From positions 1-8,516 of the forward strand of contig JAAZDU010000322.1 in the NCBI GenBank assembly GCA_012512665.1: 8,516 nucleotides of DNA, read 5' to 3'. Below the pieces are notes generated by a model, which searched no databases, was not told the origin of the DNA, and saw nothing but the letters and a program-made list of their open reading frames with translations. Made by a program: the position numbers and the translations under genes. Origin of the DNA: Bacillota bacterium. GTDB taxonomy: Bacteria > Bacillota > Dethiobacteria > DTU022 > JAAZDU01. This document shows positions 1-6,369 of this stretch, piece after piece; the first letter of the stretch is position 1; each line of letters opens with the position of its first letter.

Positions 1-39
1 AAAAGCAAATACTACATGGTTGTAAATAATTTCTAGTAT

Positions 40-68
40 ATTATAAAGCAGCAATCTTCTTTTGTCAA
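40..68 (-). promoter_or_regulatory. Perfect-consensus sigma-A promoter firing leftward
   Basis: On the minus strand the -35 element TTGACA (63-68) is followed after exactly 17 bp by the -10 element TATAAT (40-45). Both hexamers match the sigma-A consensus at all six positions. Transcription should begin near position 33 and leave the window, so the controlled gene is not visible. It lies about 37 bp beyond the stop codon of the reductase-like gene, which suggests that the operon ends there and a separately and strongly expressed unit begins. No terminator hairpin is evident between the stop codon and this promoter. Confidence 0.8.
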
Positions 69-104
69 TCAAAATGTCCTGGCAAGGTTGAAACAGCTAA
101 TTTT

Positions 105-1202
105 TTATGCTCTACCTTTGTTCAGCGCCTTTAAGCGCATATCAGCCCTTTCTTTTATCCGTTTGATTGTTTCCAGGGAAACTGGCCTCTCAAAACTGCG
201 GAAGCCTGCCAGCCTAAAACCATGCTTCTTGGCCAGCAGAGAGATTTCGTCAACTTGTTTCACAGTTAGTTCTCTACCCAGGGTAAAATTTTCAAAGCGA
301 TTTTCCAACGCTAAAATCATGGTTTCGGCCATACACGCATAAGCAGTACGGGGAGGAAAGCCAAAGTCGAAATTAAAGTTAACATCACCTGGCACTTCCA
401 CAATTCCACCTTCGATAACCAACACATCATCTCGTGTTTCTGCCACCTTAGTAGAAACATCCCGGGGCCTTGCAACATCACACACAATAGCTCCAGGCTT
501 TAAATCTTCAGGTGAGATTAAGCACTCTGCCGCTCCACTAACAGCTATAATAACATCGGCACACGATACAGCTCTGGCAACGTTATTAGATATTTTAACT
601 GCCAAGCCGGTATCATTTAAAATATTTCGCGCAAGCCCCTCCAGACGGCTCTCATTTCGGGCAATTAGGCTTAAATACTTTACTTCCCGGGATAGTATGC
701 GCGCACAAACGCTGCCAATAGAACCTGTAGCACCCAGGATAGCAACCTCACAGTTTTCTAACTCTTTCCCCATAAGCTTAACTGCTTGTTTTGTCCCTTC
801 TAGGGCTGTGGCCACGGTATAGCTGTTTCCTGTTGTTACTGCAATATTAAGTTCCCTGGCAATTGTTATACCCGCATCACCTATAACCGCCGTCAATGCA
901 CCCAGGCCCACAATTTTAGCGCCTGCTTTTTCTGCTAACTTTCCGGCGGCAATTATTTTGTGCAGCACCTGCTCTGTCGGTATATTATATATCATTTCGG
1001 GTGTTAAAGTAACACCAATAAAGCAACCTTCGGTCTGATTGTACAAACTACTAACCCCTGTAATAGTAGAAGCTTTAATGGGCGGCATTTTTTTAATCAG
1101 GGCATTGACCAGGCTTCTGGGCCAACGGCGCATAAAGCTGTATTTGCGAAAAATATCGTTTAAATCAAGAGGGTGAATAATAAAAGCAAACTTGTTATTC
1201 AT
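105..1202 (-). CDS. Acyl-ACP reductase-like NAD(P)-dependent oxidoreductase
   Basis: The 365-residue protein resembles cyanobacterial long-chain acyl-ACP reductase over its whole length. The N-terminus (FAFIIHPLDL, residues 5-14) corresponds to the FGLIGHLTSL start of that family. TTGNSYT (123-129) matches the family's TTGNTHT. A Rossmann nucleotide-binding loop, GATGSIG, lies at 157-163, followed by LIARNESRL (179-187), and IEGGIVEV (263-270) follows in family order. AYACMAETM (287-295) puts Cys290 where the cyanobacterial enzyme carries its acyl-accepting active-site cysteine. The enzyme could therefore reduce an acyl thioester to an aldehyde, but substrate and product are inferred. Firmicute homologues are often labelled shikimate/quinate dehydrogenase, which the cysteine argues against. 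An in-frame TAG directly precedes the ATG, so the N-terminus is complete. There is no ribosome binding site next to this ATG; a strong one lies about 35 nt upstream. It is the last gene of the 2707-to-105 operon. Confidence 0.75.
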   Translation of the reverse strand: MNNKFAFIIHPLDLNDIFRKYSFMRRWPRSLVNALIKKMPPIKASTITGVSSLYNQTEGCFIGVTLTPEMIYNIPTEQVLHKIIAAGKLAEKAGAKIVGLGALTAVIGDAGITIARELNIAVTTGNSYTVATALEGTKQAVKLMGKELENCEVAILGATGSIGSVCARILSREVKYLSLIARNESRLEGLARNILNDTGLAVKISNNVARAVSCADVIIAVSGAAECLISPEDLKPGAIVCDVARPRDVSTKVAETRDDVLVIEGGIVEVPGDVNFNFDFGFPPRTAYACMAETMILALENRFENFTLGRELTVKQVDEISLLAKKHGFRLAGFRSFERPVSLETIKRIKERADMRLKALNKGRA

Positions 1203-1233
1203 CTAGACGCAGGCCAATTATTATAGTGGCCAC
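1195..1233 (-). CDS. Possible 12-codon leader peptide coupled to the reductase gene
   Basis: The gap between the two oxidoreductase-like genes contains a strong ribosome binding site, AAGGAGG (1238-1244). It is followed after 4 nt by GTG, and this frame reads MATIIIGLRLDE then TAA. The stop codon lies inside the first codons of the downstream gene: ATG at 1200-1202, leader stop at 1195-1197, an 8-nt overlap. Because the downstream ATG has no ribosome binding site of its own, ribosomes finishing the leader could restart there. This is inferred from layout only; the 4-nt spacing is short, and the motif may simply be a poorly placed ribosome binding site. Confidence 0.35.
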   Translation of the reverse strand: MATIIIGLRLDE

Positions 1234-1254
1234 ATTGCCTCCTTTTTTACTGTA

Positions 1255-2160
1255 CTAACCTTTATTTAAGTAGGTGATGCGGGGCTTAAAGGACATACTT
1301 TCCAATAGCTCGTCATATTCCTCCGGGCTTAGTTCTTTTTTACTTCCTTTGATAGCTAATATCATTGCTTCCATAACATTAGTACCAAAGGAACGGCCAT
1401 CTATTTCAGGAGTTGTAGTAACAAGGACCGCTACTTCTCTATCTTTCAGCAATTTTAAGTCGTCTCTAGTTACTGTATTGGTAATAATTATCTTGTTCTT
1501 TAAAGAATGAGGCATAAAACGTTTTATAAGGTGAAAATCACCTGCCACTATATCAGCGTTATTATAAAAATTAACAAACTTAGGAGTTATTTTTTCCTGT
1601 TTGGAACCCGTCGGATAAATCATATGAAAAGGAAGTAGCCTGATAAATGGCACCAGGACACGCGCGATAAAAGCAAGTGTATTAAGCGAGGAAAGACCAA
1701 CAGGAATGCCCAGGATAAAGGCAACGTCTCCGAATGTCATGCGACAACCCGCCTCCTGCAGTGCAACAGCCATACCACAGCGGTCCATAGCGCTTACCAT
1801 CAGCACACGGGGGGAACCCCGCAAAAGATCCGTTTCGTTTACCAGCGTTTTAATTACTCGACGCTCTAAAGTATTTTTTAAGCCAGAGCCATCCACTATA
1901 GGGGTAATTTTGGCAGCATTGGCAACCTTTTGTGCATCCCTAATGGTATACCTGCGATCCACAGCCTGTATATAAAGGTCCATGCCACCTAGGCCAAAGG
2001 CATCAACCTTGCCGTCCATCTCCTTGATCAGTTCTATCATTTTTTTTAAGCTGCCATCTGTTCCAATTCTCTCCAGCAAAATGGTGTCGCCCATAACTTC
2101 CAATTGGGCCTTATGATTACGTTTGGCTGAACCCAGGCTAATGCTGACTACGTGTTTCAA
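1255..2160 (-). CDS. Rossmann-like protein of the quinate 5-dehydrogenase-named family
   Basis: A 301-residue soluble protein beginning MKHVVSISLGSAKRNHK. Recognisable blocks are FGLGGMDLYI (55-64), VDGSGLKNTLERR (89-101), VSAMDRCGMAVAL (122-134) and TTTPEIDGRSFGTNVMEAMI (248-267). Firmicute genomes carry such proteins under the name quinate 5-dehydrogenase. I see no residues that prove this activity, and no quinate or shikimate pathway gene is nearby, so the name should be treated with caution. The open frame extends 33 codons further upstream into the regulator gene, but the TTG at 2158-2160 is the likely start because AAGGAGGG sits 7 nt before it. It starts 22 nt after the regulator stop and ends 52 nt before the reductase-like gene, so the three are probably cotranscribed and the two enzyme-like proteins may act together. 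Confidence 0.65.
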   Translation of the reverse strand: MKHVVSISLGSAKRNHKAQLEVMGDTILLERIGTDGSLKKMIELIKEMDGKVDAFGLGGMDLYIQAVDRRYTIRDAQKVANAAKITPIVDGSGLKNTLERRVIKTLVNETDLLRGSPRVLMVSAMDRCGMAVALQEAGCRMTFGDVAFILGIPVGLSSLNTLAFIARVLVPFIRLLPFHMIYPTGSKQEKITPKFVNFYNNADIVAGDFHLIKRFMPHSLKNKIIITNTVTRDDLKLLKDREVAVLVTTTPEIDGRSFGTNVMEAMILAIKGSKKELSPEEYDELLESMSFKPRITYLNKG

Positions 2161-2167
2161 GCTTATG

Positions 2168-2175
2168 CCCTCCTT
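2168..2175 (-). promoter_or_regulatory. Ribosome binding site deciding a TTG start
   Basis: AAGGAGGG on the minus strand, 7 nt before TTG at 2158-2160. It is nearly fully complementary to the 16S rRNA tail and sits just downstream of the regulator stop codon. It overrides the longer open frame, which begins at 2259 inside the regulator gene. Confidence 0.85.
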
Positions 2176-2182
2176 CTGATCA

Positions 2183-2707
2183 TTATCCACAAACATCGCG
2201 TAAGATCTGCTTGAAACTATCGGGGTCCAGGTAACAATCCTTTTCAATAGGAGAACCACCCAAGTCGATATAAAAAACCTCCCCGTCTAAAAGTGCTTCA
2301 CCCAAACGTAGCCACTTTTTAGAGCCGATTAAGATTACCGTCTGGTAGCTGCGAAGTTGAGATATAATATCCATTGCCACATTAAGAAATTCCAGGCCTG
2401 ACCTTTCTTTTACCAGCTGCCATCTTTCCTTATCGTTCATTAACCAGATAAAGTCAACACCTGCCTGCCTGGCCAGGTCAACAATCTCCTCTTTATTTTT
2501 AACGGGAAAACCAAAGAGAGCAATGCTGCCACCCTTACGAATTTCCCCCAGAGTCTCCAGGCGTGAAATAAAAGTGCGATCCAGCTGGAGCCTTTTAGCC
2601 ACTTCCTGTTGGGATAGCCCTTGGCTACGCAATTTGAGCGCCTGTTCAGCAGCACGTCTAATTTTCTCCAGGCTAATAATTTTGTCTCCAATTCTTAGAA
2701 ATTCCAA
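2183..2707 (-). CDS. Helix-turn-helix transcriptional regulator of the reductase operon
   Basis: The likely product has 174 residues. A helix-turn-helix lies at about 31-51 (LSQQEVAKRLQLDRTFISRLE), preceded by a basic helix (residues 15-28). The rest (about 60-174) looks like an alpha/beta effector or dimerisation domain with hydrophobic strands SIALFGF (61-67), VDFIWLM (84-90), TVILIGS (123-129) and EVFYIDLGG (143-151). I do not recognise a ligand motif. The open frame begins at 2782, but that TTG lies inside the -35 element of the gene's own promoter and cannot be translated from that transcript. I chose TTG at 2705-2707, preceded by AGGGGG (2720-2725) with a rather long 12-nt spacer; the exact start is uncertain. 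As first gene of the operon with a palindromic operator at its transcription start, it probably represses itself and the two oxidoreductase-like genes behind it. Confidence 0.7.
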   Translation of the reverse strand: MEFLRIGDKIISLEKIRRAAEQALKLRSQGLSQQEVAKRLQLDRTFISRLETLGEIRKGGSIALFGFPVKNKEEIVDLARQAGVDFIWLMNDKERWQLVKERSGLEFLNVAMDIISQLRSYQTVILIGSKKWLRLGEALLDGEVFYIDLGGSPIEKDCYLDPDSFKQILRDVCG

Positions 2708-2728
2708 TTTTTCACGGAACCCCCTGCT

Positions 2729-2749
2729 TTGTGCACAACTTGTGAACAA
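2729..2749. promoter_or_regulatory. Tandem palindromic operator at the regulator's transcription start
   Basis: Two 10-bp sites, TTGTGCACAA (2729-2738, a perfect palindrome) and TTGTGAACAA (2740-2749, one mismatched pair), are separated by a single base. Their centres are 11 bp apart, about one helical turn, so two protein units could bind on the same DNA face. The block begins about 4 bp downstream of the -10 element, at or just after the expected start of transcription, where a bound repressor would block initiation. Binding by the regulator encoded immediately downstream is inferred from position. Confidence 0.55.
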
Positions 2750-2753
2750 TAGT

Positions 2754-2782
2754 ATTTTACCAGAAAAAAGCAGACCACGCAA
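2754..2782 (-). promoter_or_regulatory. Extended -10 promoter of the regulator-oxidoreductase operon
   Basis: Minus-strand TAAAAT (2754-2759) matches five of six -10 positions and is preceded by TGG, giving an extended -10 (TGN). A weak -35, TTGCGT (2777-2782), lies exactly 17 bp upstream. The weak -35 with extended -10 fits a promoter under regulation. Expected transcription start is near 2747, inside the palindromic operator. Confidence 0.6.
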
Positions 2783-2914
2783 GAAATTTAGTTATAATTT
2801 TGTGTTTAACTAAGCCTAGAAATAAAAAGTTTTGGTATAAAAAGTGAAAGTGAATGTAGCTGAAGGAATTAAAAATTCAAACGAAGGGTTGTTAAAAACT
2901 TATTATATCAGGTT

Positions 2915-3892
2915 TTAGGGGAGGGTTTTAAATTCATCCAATATTGTAAGCATTTCCTGCGGTGTTTCAGCACGATGCAACCTATCCCTGGCAGCACTGG
3001 CTCCCGGCAGCCCTTTTAAGTAAGAAGCGCAATGTCTTCTCATTTCCAATACTCCTACCTTAGCGCCTTTAAAGTTTACCATCATATGCAAATGGCGTTT
3101 AGCCATAGCCACTTTTTCCTGGGGAGAAGGGATATGATAAGTTTTTGCTCCTGCTAATAGGGCAGCTGCCTGTTTGAAAATCCAGGGATTACCCACAGCA
3201 CCGCGCCCTACCATTACTCCGGCACAGCTTGTTTCCTTAAGAGCCCGGTAAATATCATACGCACTAGTTATATCCCCATTGCCAATAACAGGAATCGTTA
3301 AAAAAGAGGCTACTTCCTCAATAAAAAACCAGTCAGCCTTGCCACAATACATCTGTTCCCTAAAGCGACCGTGAACAGTTACAGCAGCAGCCCCTGCCTC
3401 CTCTGCCAAAAGAGCTACTTTTAATCCCTGCTTATCAAGCGAGGACCAACCTTTTCGTATTTTGACAGTAACAGGCACTTTGACAGCATCCACCACTGAA
3501 CGTACAATAGAATATACTTTTCTCGGCTCCTTGAGCAAAGCAGCCCCAGCGCCTCCCTTCACGATTTTAGGCGCCGGGCATCCCAGGTTAATGTCAATGA
3601 AGTCGGGGTTTCTTGCCTCCAGAATTAAAGCCGCTTCTGCCATCTCTGCGGGATCTGAGCCAAAGATTTGATAGGCAAATGGTCTCTCCTCGGGGGCAAA
3701 AAAAAGAAGGGTATCTCTTGCAGATTGATAGAGCAGGCTTTTAGCACTTATCATTTCAGAAACTAATAGCCCGCATCCCATTTCTTTGCAAAGATAGCGG
3801 AAAGGATGGTTGGTAACACCAGCCATAGGGGCTAAAGCTAAAGGTGGGCTTATTACTTTTTGCTTAATAAAAATTTTATCTTTAACCTGCAT
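2915..3892 (-). CDS. dusB: tRNA-dihydrouridine synthase, DusB type
   Basis: A 325-residue FMN-dependent enzyme that reduces uridines in the tRNA D-loop to dihydrouridine using NADPH. Family signatures occur in order on the TIM barrel: APMAGVT (21-27) at the flavin site, NLGCPAPKIVKGGAGAAL (102-119) with the catalytic cysteine at 105, KIRKGW (144-149), VHGR (173-176), GNGDI (204-208) and GRGAVGNPWIF (229-239). Length is normal for the family and no key residue is missing. The ATG at 3890-3892 gives the expected N-terminus, but no good ribosome binding site precedes it, so expression may depend on translation of the regulator gene ending 25 nt upstream. No terminator is visible in the 2783-2914 gap after the gene. 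Assignment to the DusB rather than another Dus subgroup rests on overall similarity. Confidence 0.93.
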   Translation of the reverse strand: MQVKDKIFIKQKVISPPLALAPMAGVTNHPFRYLCKEMGCGLLVSEMISAKSLLYQSARDTLLFFAPEERPFAYQIFGSDPAEMAEAALILEARNPDFIDINLGCPAPKIVKGGAGAALLKEPRKVYSIVRSVVDAVKVPVTVKIRKGWSSLDKQGLKVALLAEEAGAAAVTVHGRFREQMYCGKADWFFIEEVASFLTIPVIGNGDITSAYDIYRALKETSCAGVMVGRGAVGNPWIFKQAAALLAGAKTYHIPSPQEKVAMAKRHLHMMVNFKGAKVGVLEMRRHCASYLKGLPGASAARDRLHRAETPQEMLTILDEFKTLP

Positions 3893-3917
3893 TTAGTTAT
3901 TTAATTAAAAGAAAATG

Positions 3918-4148
3918 CTACATAAGTGAATGCTTCCTAACTTTTTCCGGTATCAAGAAAAATTCTTCCCGTGAAACGTTAAGGGCAGCTGCAATTTTTT
4001 CTAACTGTTCAGCGCTGGGCCTTTTCAAACCTCTTTCTATCACACTCACCTGGCTTACAGAAATACCTAGTTGTTCAGCCAACTGCAGCTGCGTCATCCT
4101 TTTCAAGCGCCTTAAGGCCCTGATGCGGTTTCCAAGGGCAAGGGACAT
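3918..4148 (-). CDS. Small XRE-family helix-turn-helix regulator
   Basis: A 76-residue protein consisting almost entirely of a Cro/cI-type DNA-binding domain. The helix-turn-helix is MTQLQLAEQLGISVSQVSVIERG (18-40), followed by the typical RPSAEQLEKIAAALNV helix (43-58). A short tail (59-76) replaces any sensor domain. The open frame reaches back to 4202, but the ATG at 4146-4148 is preceded by GAGGTG with 6 nt spacing and begins directly at the domain, so I chose it. It lies 25 nt upstream of dusB in the same direction and is probably cotranscribed with it. About 28-36 nt upstream of the start there is a small dyad, ATACTGTAT (4176-4184), that could be an operator. I found no convincing promoter in the 116-bp gap before it. 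Confidence 0.8.
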   Translation of the reverse strand: MSLALGNRIRALRRLKRMTQLQLAEQLGISVSQVSVIERGLKRPSAEQLEKIAAALNVSREEFFLIPEKVRKHSLM

Positions 4149-4241
4149 AGCGGTCACCTCGTTTTTGTTTTTGCTATACTGTATCTGCAGAAAGTTCGAC
4201 ATAATCCTGTCATTTTCCTGCTATAAATTTGCCATTAACTA

Positions 4242-4262
4242 ATAAAAACTAGAAATCTAGCT
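4242..4262 (-). terminator. Weak hairpin plus T-run after the activase operon
   Basis: Directly behind the stop codon of the last activase-unit gene, the minus strand can fold AGCTAG with CTAGTT around a 4-nt loop (4247-4262), followed by a T-rich run. The stem is short, AU-rich and contains a G-U pair, so termination would be leaky at best. Confidence 0.35.
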
Positions 4263-4264
4263 TC

Positions 4265-5380
4265 TTAAAGGGCAATAGCACTCTTTATGACAGATTTTTC
4301 ATCCCCTGCTACCTTCCGCATATATCTCTGGCGCATTAAGTCGACAAAGGCTTCCAAACGCGTCTCTACTCCAGCCTGGCCTGTCTGCTCATCAATAAAT
4401 AGGGTCATAACAGGAATATCGTAATCCCGGCTGAGAGCTGGCATAATGCTTTTAGCAACAATTTCAGGAATACAGGTAAAAGGCGCTAGCTGAATTACCC
4501 CGTCATAACCTTTTTGGGCATATCTAATTACATCTCCAATACTGTTTTGTCCGTGACCTCCTATTTTCTGATCTAGATACGGAGAAGCCAGTTTGGCAGT
4601 TTTTATATCCCCTTTGCTAAATACATCGTGCCGGGCATAATTGGTCAGCATAATGCTGCGCCTGGGCTCTACTCCCATTTCACCCAGAACTTCCTCGATA
4701 TGAAAATTAGCAGAAGGCTCCAGTTGAACGTAAATTTCACCAACTATGCCCACTTTTAAAACACTACGCCTATTATCAACAGGCACATTTTTCAGTTCTT
4801 TGAAAGCAGCTTCCCGGGCCTCGTCTATTTCCTTCATAGTTTTTGCTTCAGCAAGATAGGACAAACCTTGTTGCAGAGCCCTGGTAGTGCTACCTCTCTC
4901 TATCTCCCTCGCCCTCACCTTAAAAGACAACAATTCAAGGTCATCTAAATAGATTGCTTTTTTCCATACTTTCCTTAAAATTTGGATAAACCGCCACCAG
5001 GGACAACTGCGCTTAACCCTTAATACTTTTTGATAAAAATCCCAGGGCTTGCGCAGAGGAGGCCAGAAAAAAATCATATCAGGATTATACCCCAAATCCT
5101 GCAAAATTTTCAATTGAAGCTCGCCGTAATAGCCAGCTCTGCAGGGGCCAAAGCCTCCTGCACTAATAATAGTAATATCGGGGTGATCTTTAATTACTTC
5201 CAGGTAAGTCCCCAGCACTATTTTAAACGGAATACAGGCAAACTCAGGAGCATACTGCGCTCCCAGAGAAAGTGTACTTTGACTGGGCTTGGGGGGAAAG
5301 ACGACCTCATAGCCCAGATCTTCCAGTAGCATTTTAAAAATTAAAGGGGATGTCCCCATATGCGCAAATGTAGCTTTCAT
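4265..5380 (-). CDS. Acyl-CoA dehydratase activase-related protein (DUF2229-like), second copy
   Basis: A 371-residue protein related to the activase-associated DUF2229 proteins and, more distantly, to the HgdB-like fold of 2-hydroxyacyl-CoA dehydratases. Visible blocks: FACIPFKIVLGTYLE (47-61), GGFGPCRAGYYGE (75-87), APFTCIPE (around 303) and IDEQTGQAGVETRLEAFVDLM near the C-terminus. Cysteines 49, 80 and 303 sit in these blocks and correspond to three cysteines in the paralogue at 6366-7391, which suggests iron-sulfur ligands. In many anaerobes these parts are fused in one very large activase protein; here they are separate genes. The ATG at 5378-5380 has GAGGAGAGG 7 nt before it, so the six-codon-longer TTG frame is rejected. 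It starts 23 nt after the ATPase stop and closes the unit. The substrate is unknown. Confidence 0.75.
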   Translation of the reverse strand: MKATFAHMGTSPLIFKMLLEDLGYEVVFPPKPSQSTLSLGAQYAPEFACIPFKIVLGTYLEVIKDHPDITIISAGGFGPCRAGYYGELQLKILQDLGYNPDMIFFWPPLRKPWDFYQKVLRVKRSCPWWRFIQILRKVWKKAIYLDDLELLSFKVRAREIERGSTTRALQQGLSYLAEAKTMKEIDEAREAAFKELKNVPVDNRRSVLKVGIVGEIYVQLEPSANFHIEEVLGEMGVEPRRSIMLTNYARHDVFSKGDIKTAKLASPYLDQKIGGHGQNSIGDVIRYAQKGYDGVIQLAPFTCIPEIVAKSIMPALSRDYDIPVMTLFIDEQTGQAGVETRLEAFVDLMRQRYMRKVAGDEKSVIKSAIAL

Positions 5381-5403
5381 CGGTTTGCCTCTCCTCAATA
5401 TTA

Positions 5404-6369
5404 CTATCCCGTTTCGCGCAAATTATCCCATTTGCCACAGCGGCCACCCCAACGAGCTAAAAGTTTTCCTTCTACAAATATGTTTATAATCTCACAGCGG
5501 TTGGAACAGCCCTGACACTCAAAACTGCCGGTCTCATAATTTAACGAGCTAATTTCAAAACCGCGGAAAGAAGTATTTTTACTTCTTACTGCTGTTTTAG
5601 CCAGCAGTGCAGCACCTATAGCACCCATAACATTATAATGCGGTGGGACAATAATTTCCTGCTGTAAGGCTTTTTTGAAAGCATGCTTAATACCCTGGTT
5701 GGCTGCTACACCTCCTTGAAAGACAATCGGAGGAAGTATTTCTTTCCCTTTGCCCACGTTGTTCAAATAATTGCGAACCAGGGCATCGCAAAGGCCGGCA
5801 ATTATATCCGGTAGGGAATGTCCCATCTGCTGTTTATGAACCATATCTGATTCTGCAAAAACAGAACAACGCCCAGCAATGCGCACGGGGTTTTTGCTTT
5901 TTAAAGCATACTCCCCAAATTCTTCAATAGGAATGCCTAGGCGGTCGGCCTGGTGGTCTAAAAAAGAACCCGTACCGGCAGCACATACGGTGTTCATAGC
6001 AAAATCAGTAACAACTCCATTTCTCAAAAGAATAATTTTGGAGTCCTGCCCGCCTATCTCCAATACAGTTTGCACACCCGGGACTATTAAAGAAGCCGCC
6101 ACAGCATGAGCTGTAATTTCATTTTTTACTGTATCAGCACCAACTACAATACCTGTTAAATAGCGCGCTGAACCTGTTGTTCCCACACCGCAAACTTTTA
6201 TATTTTTCCCCTTGAGTTCTTTCTCAACTTCCTTAAGGCCATCTTGAACAACAGCAATAGGCTGTCCCCGTGTACGCAAATATATGTCAGTACAAACCCG
6301 GTTATCCTCATCTATAACAACCAGGTTGGTGCTAACGGAGCCAACGTCTATTCCTAAAAAAACATTCAA
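5404..6369 (-). CDS. 2-hydroxyacyl-CoA dehydratase activase-type ATPase (BadF/BadG/BcrA/HgdC family)
   Basis: A 321-residue ASKHA-fold ATPase. In this family a dimer holding one [4Fe-4S] cluster uses ATP to inject a low-potential electron into a partner enzyme. Phosphate-binding motifs are GIDVGSVSTN (6-15), GTTGSAR (63-69), IGGQDSK (105-111) and FQGGVAANQG (217-226). The cluster cysteines are Cys129 (NTVCAAGTGSF) and Cys168 (AGRCSVFAESDMVH), almost the same numbering as in HgdC. The C-terminus extends about 60 residues beyond the usual 260-residue activase and carries a four-cysteine motif (285, 288, 292, 311) that may hold metal. The start is TTG at 6367-6369, overlapping the previous stop as TTGA, with GGAGGG 6 nt upstream, so the two are translationally coupled. 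No dehydratase subunit genes lie nearby, so its electron acceptor is unknown; the flanking paralogues are candidates. Confidence 0.88.
   Translation of the reverse strand: MNVFLGIDVGSVSTNLVVIDEDNRVCTDIYLRTRGQPIAVVQDGLKEVEKELKGKNIKVCGVGTTGSARYLTGIVVGADTVKNEITAHAVAASLIVPGVQTVLEIGGQDSKIILLRNGVVTDFAMNTVCAAGTGSFLDHQADRLGIPIEEFGEYALKSKNPVRIAGRCSVFAESDMVHKQQMGHSLPDIIAGLCDALVRNYLNNVGKGKEILPPIVFQGGVAANQGIKHAFKKALQQEIIVPPHYNVMGAIGAALLAKTAVRSKNTSFRGFEISSLNYETGSFECQGCSNRCEIINIFVEGKLLARWGGRCGKWDNLRETG

Noticed and set aside
2788..2813. Inverted repeat TTAGTTA / TAACTAA upstream of the regulator promoter
   Set aside because: Perfect but only 7 bp, in very AT-rich DNA with a 12-bp spacer and no T-run; compatible with chance.
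2902..2910. Possible extended -10 promoter (TGATATAAT, minus strand) just after dusB
   Set aside because: The extended -10 is a full match, but no -35 is present at a suitable distance and a better-placed promoter at 2754-2782 explains the downstream operon. It could be a minor start.
88..5329. Plus-strand open frames opposite the minus-strand genes (for example 88-342, 1274-1510, 2523-2813, 3462-3671, 5030-5329)
   Set aside because: They lie antisense within well-supported coding regions, lack ribosome binding sites and show no family motifs; they are shadows of the real genes.
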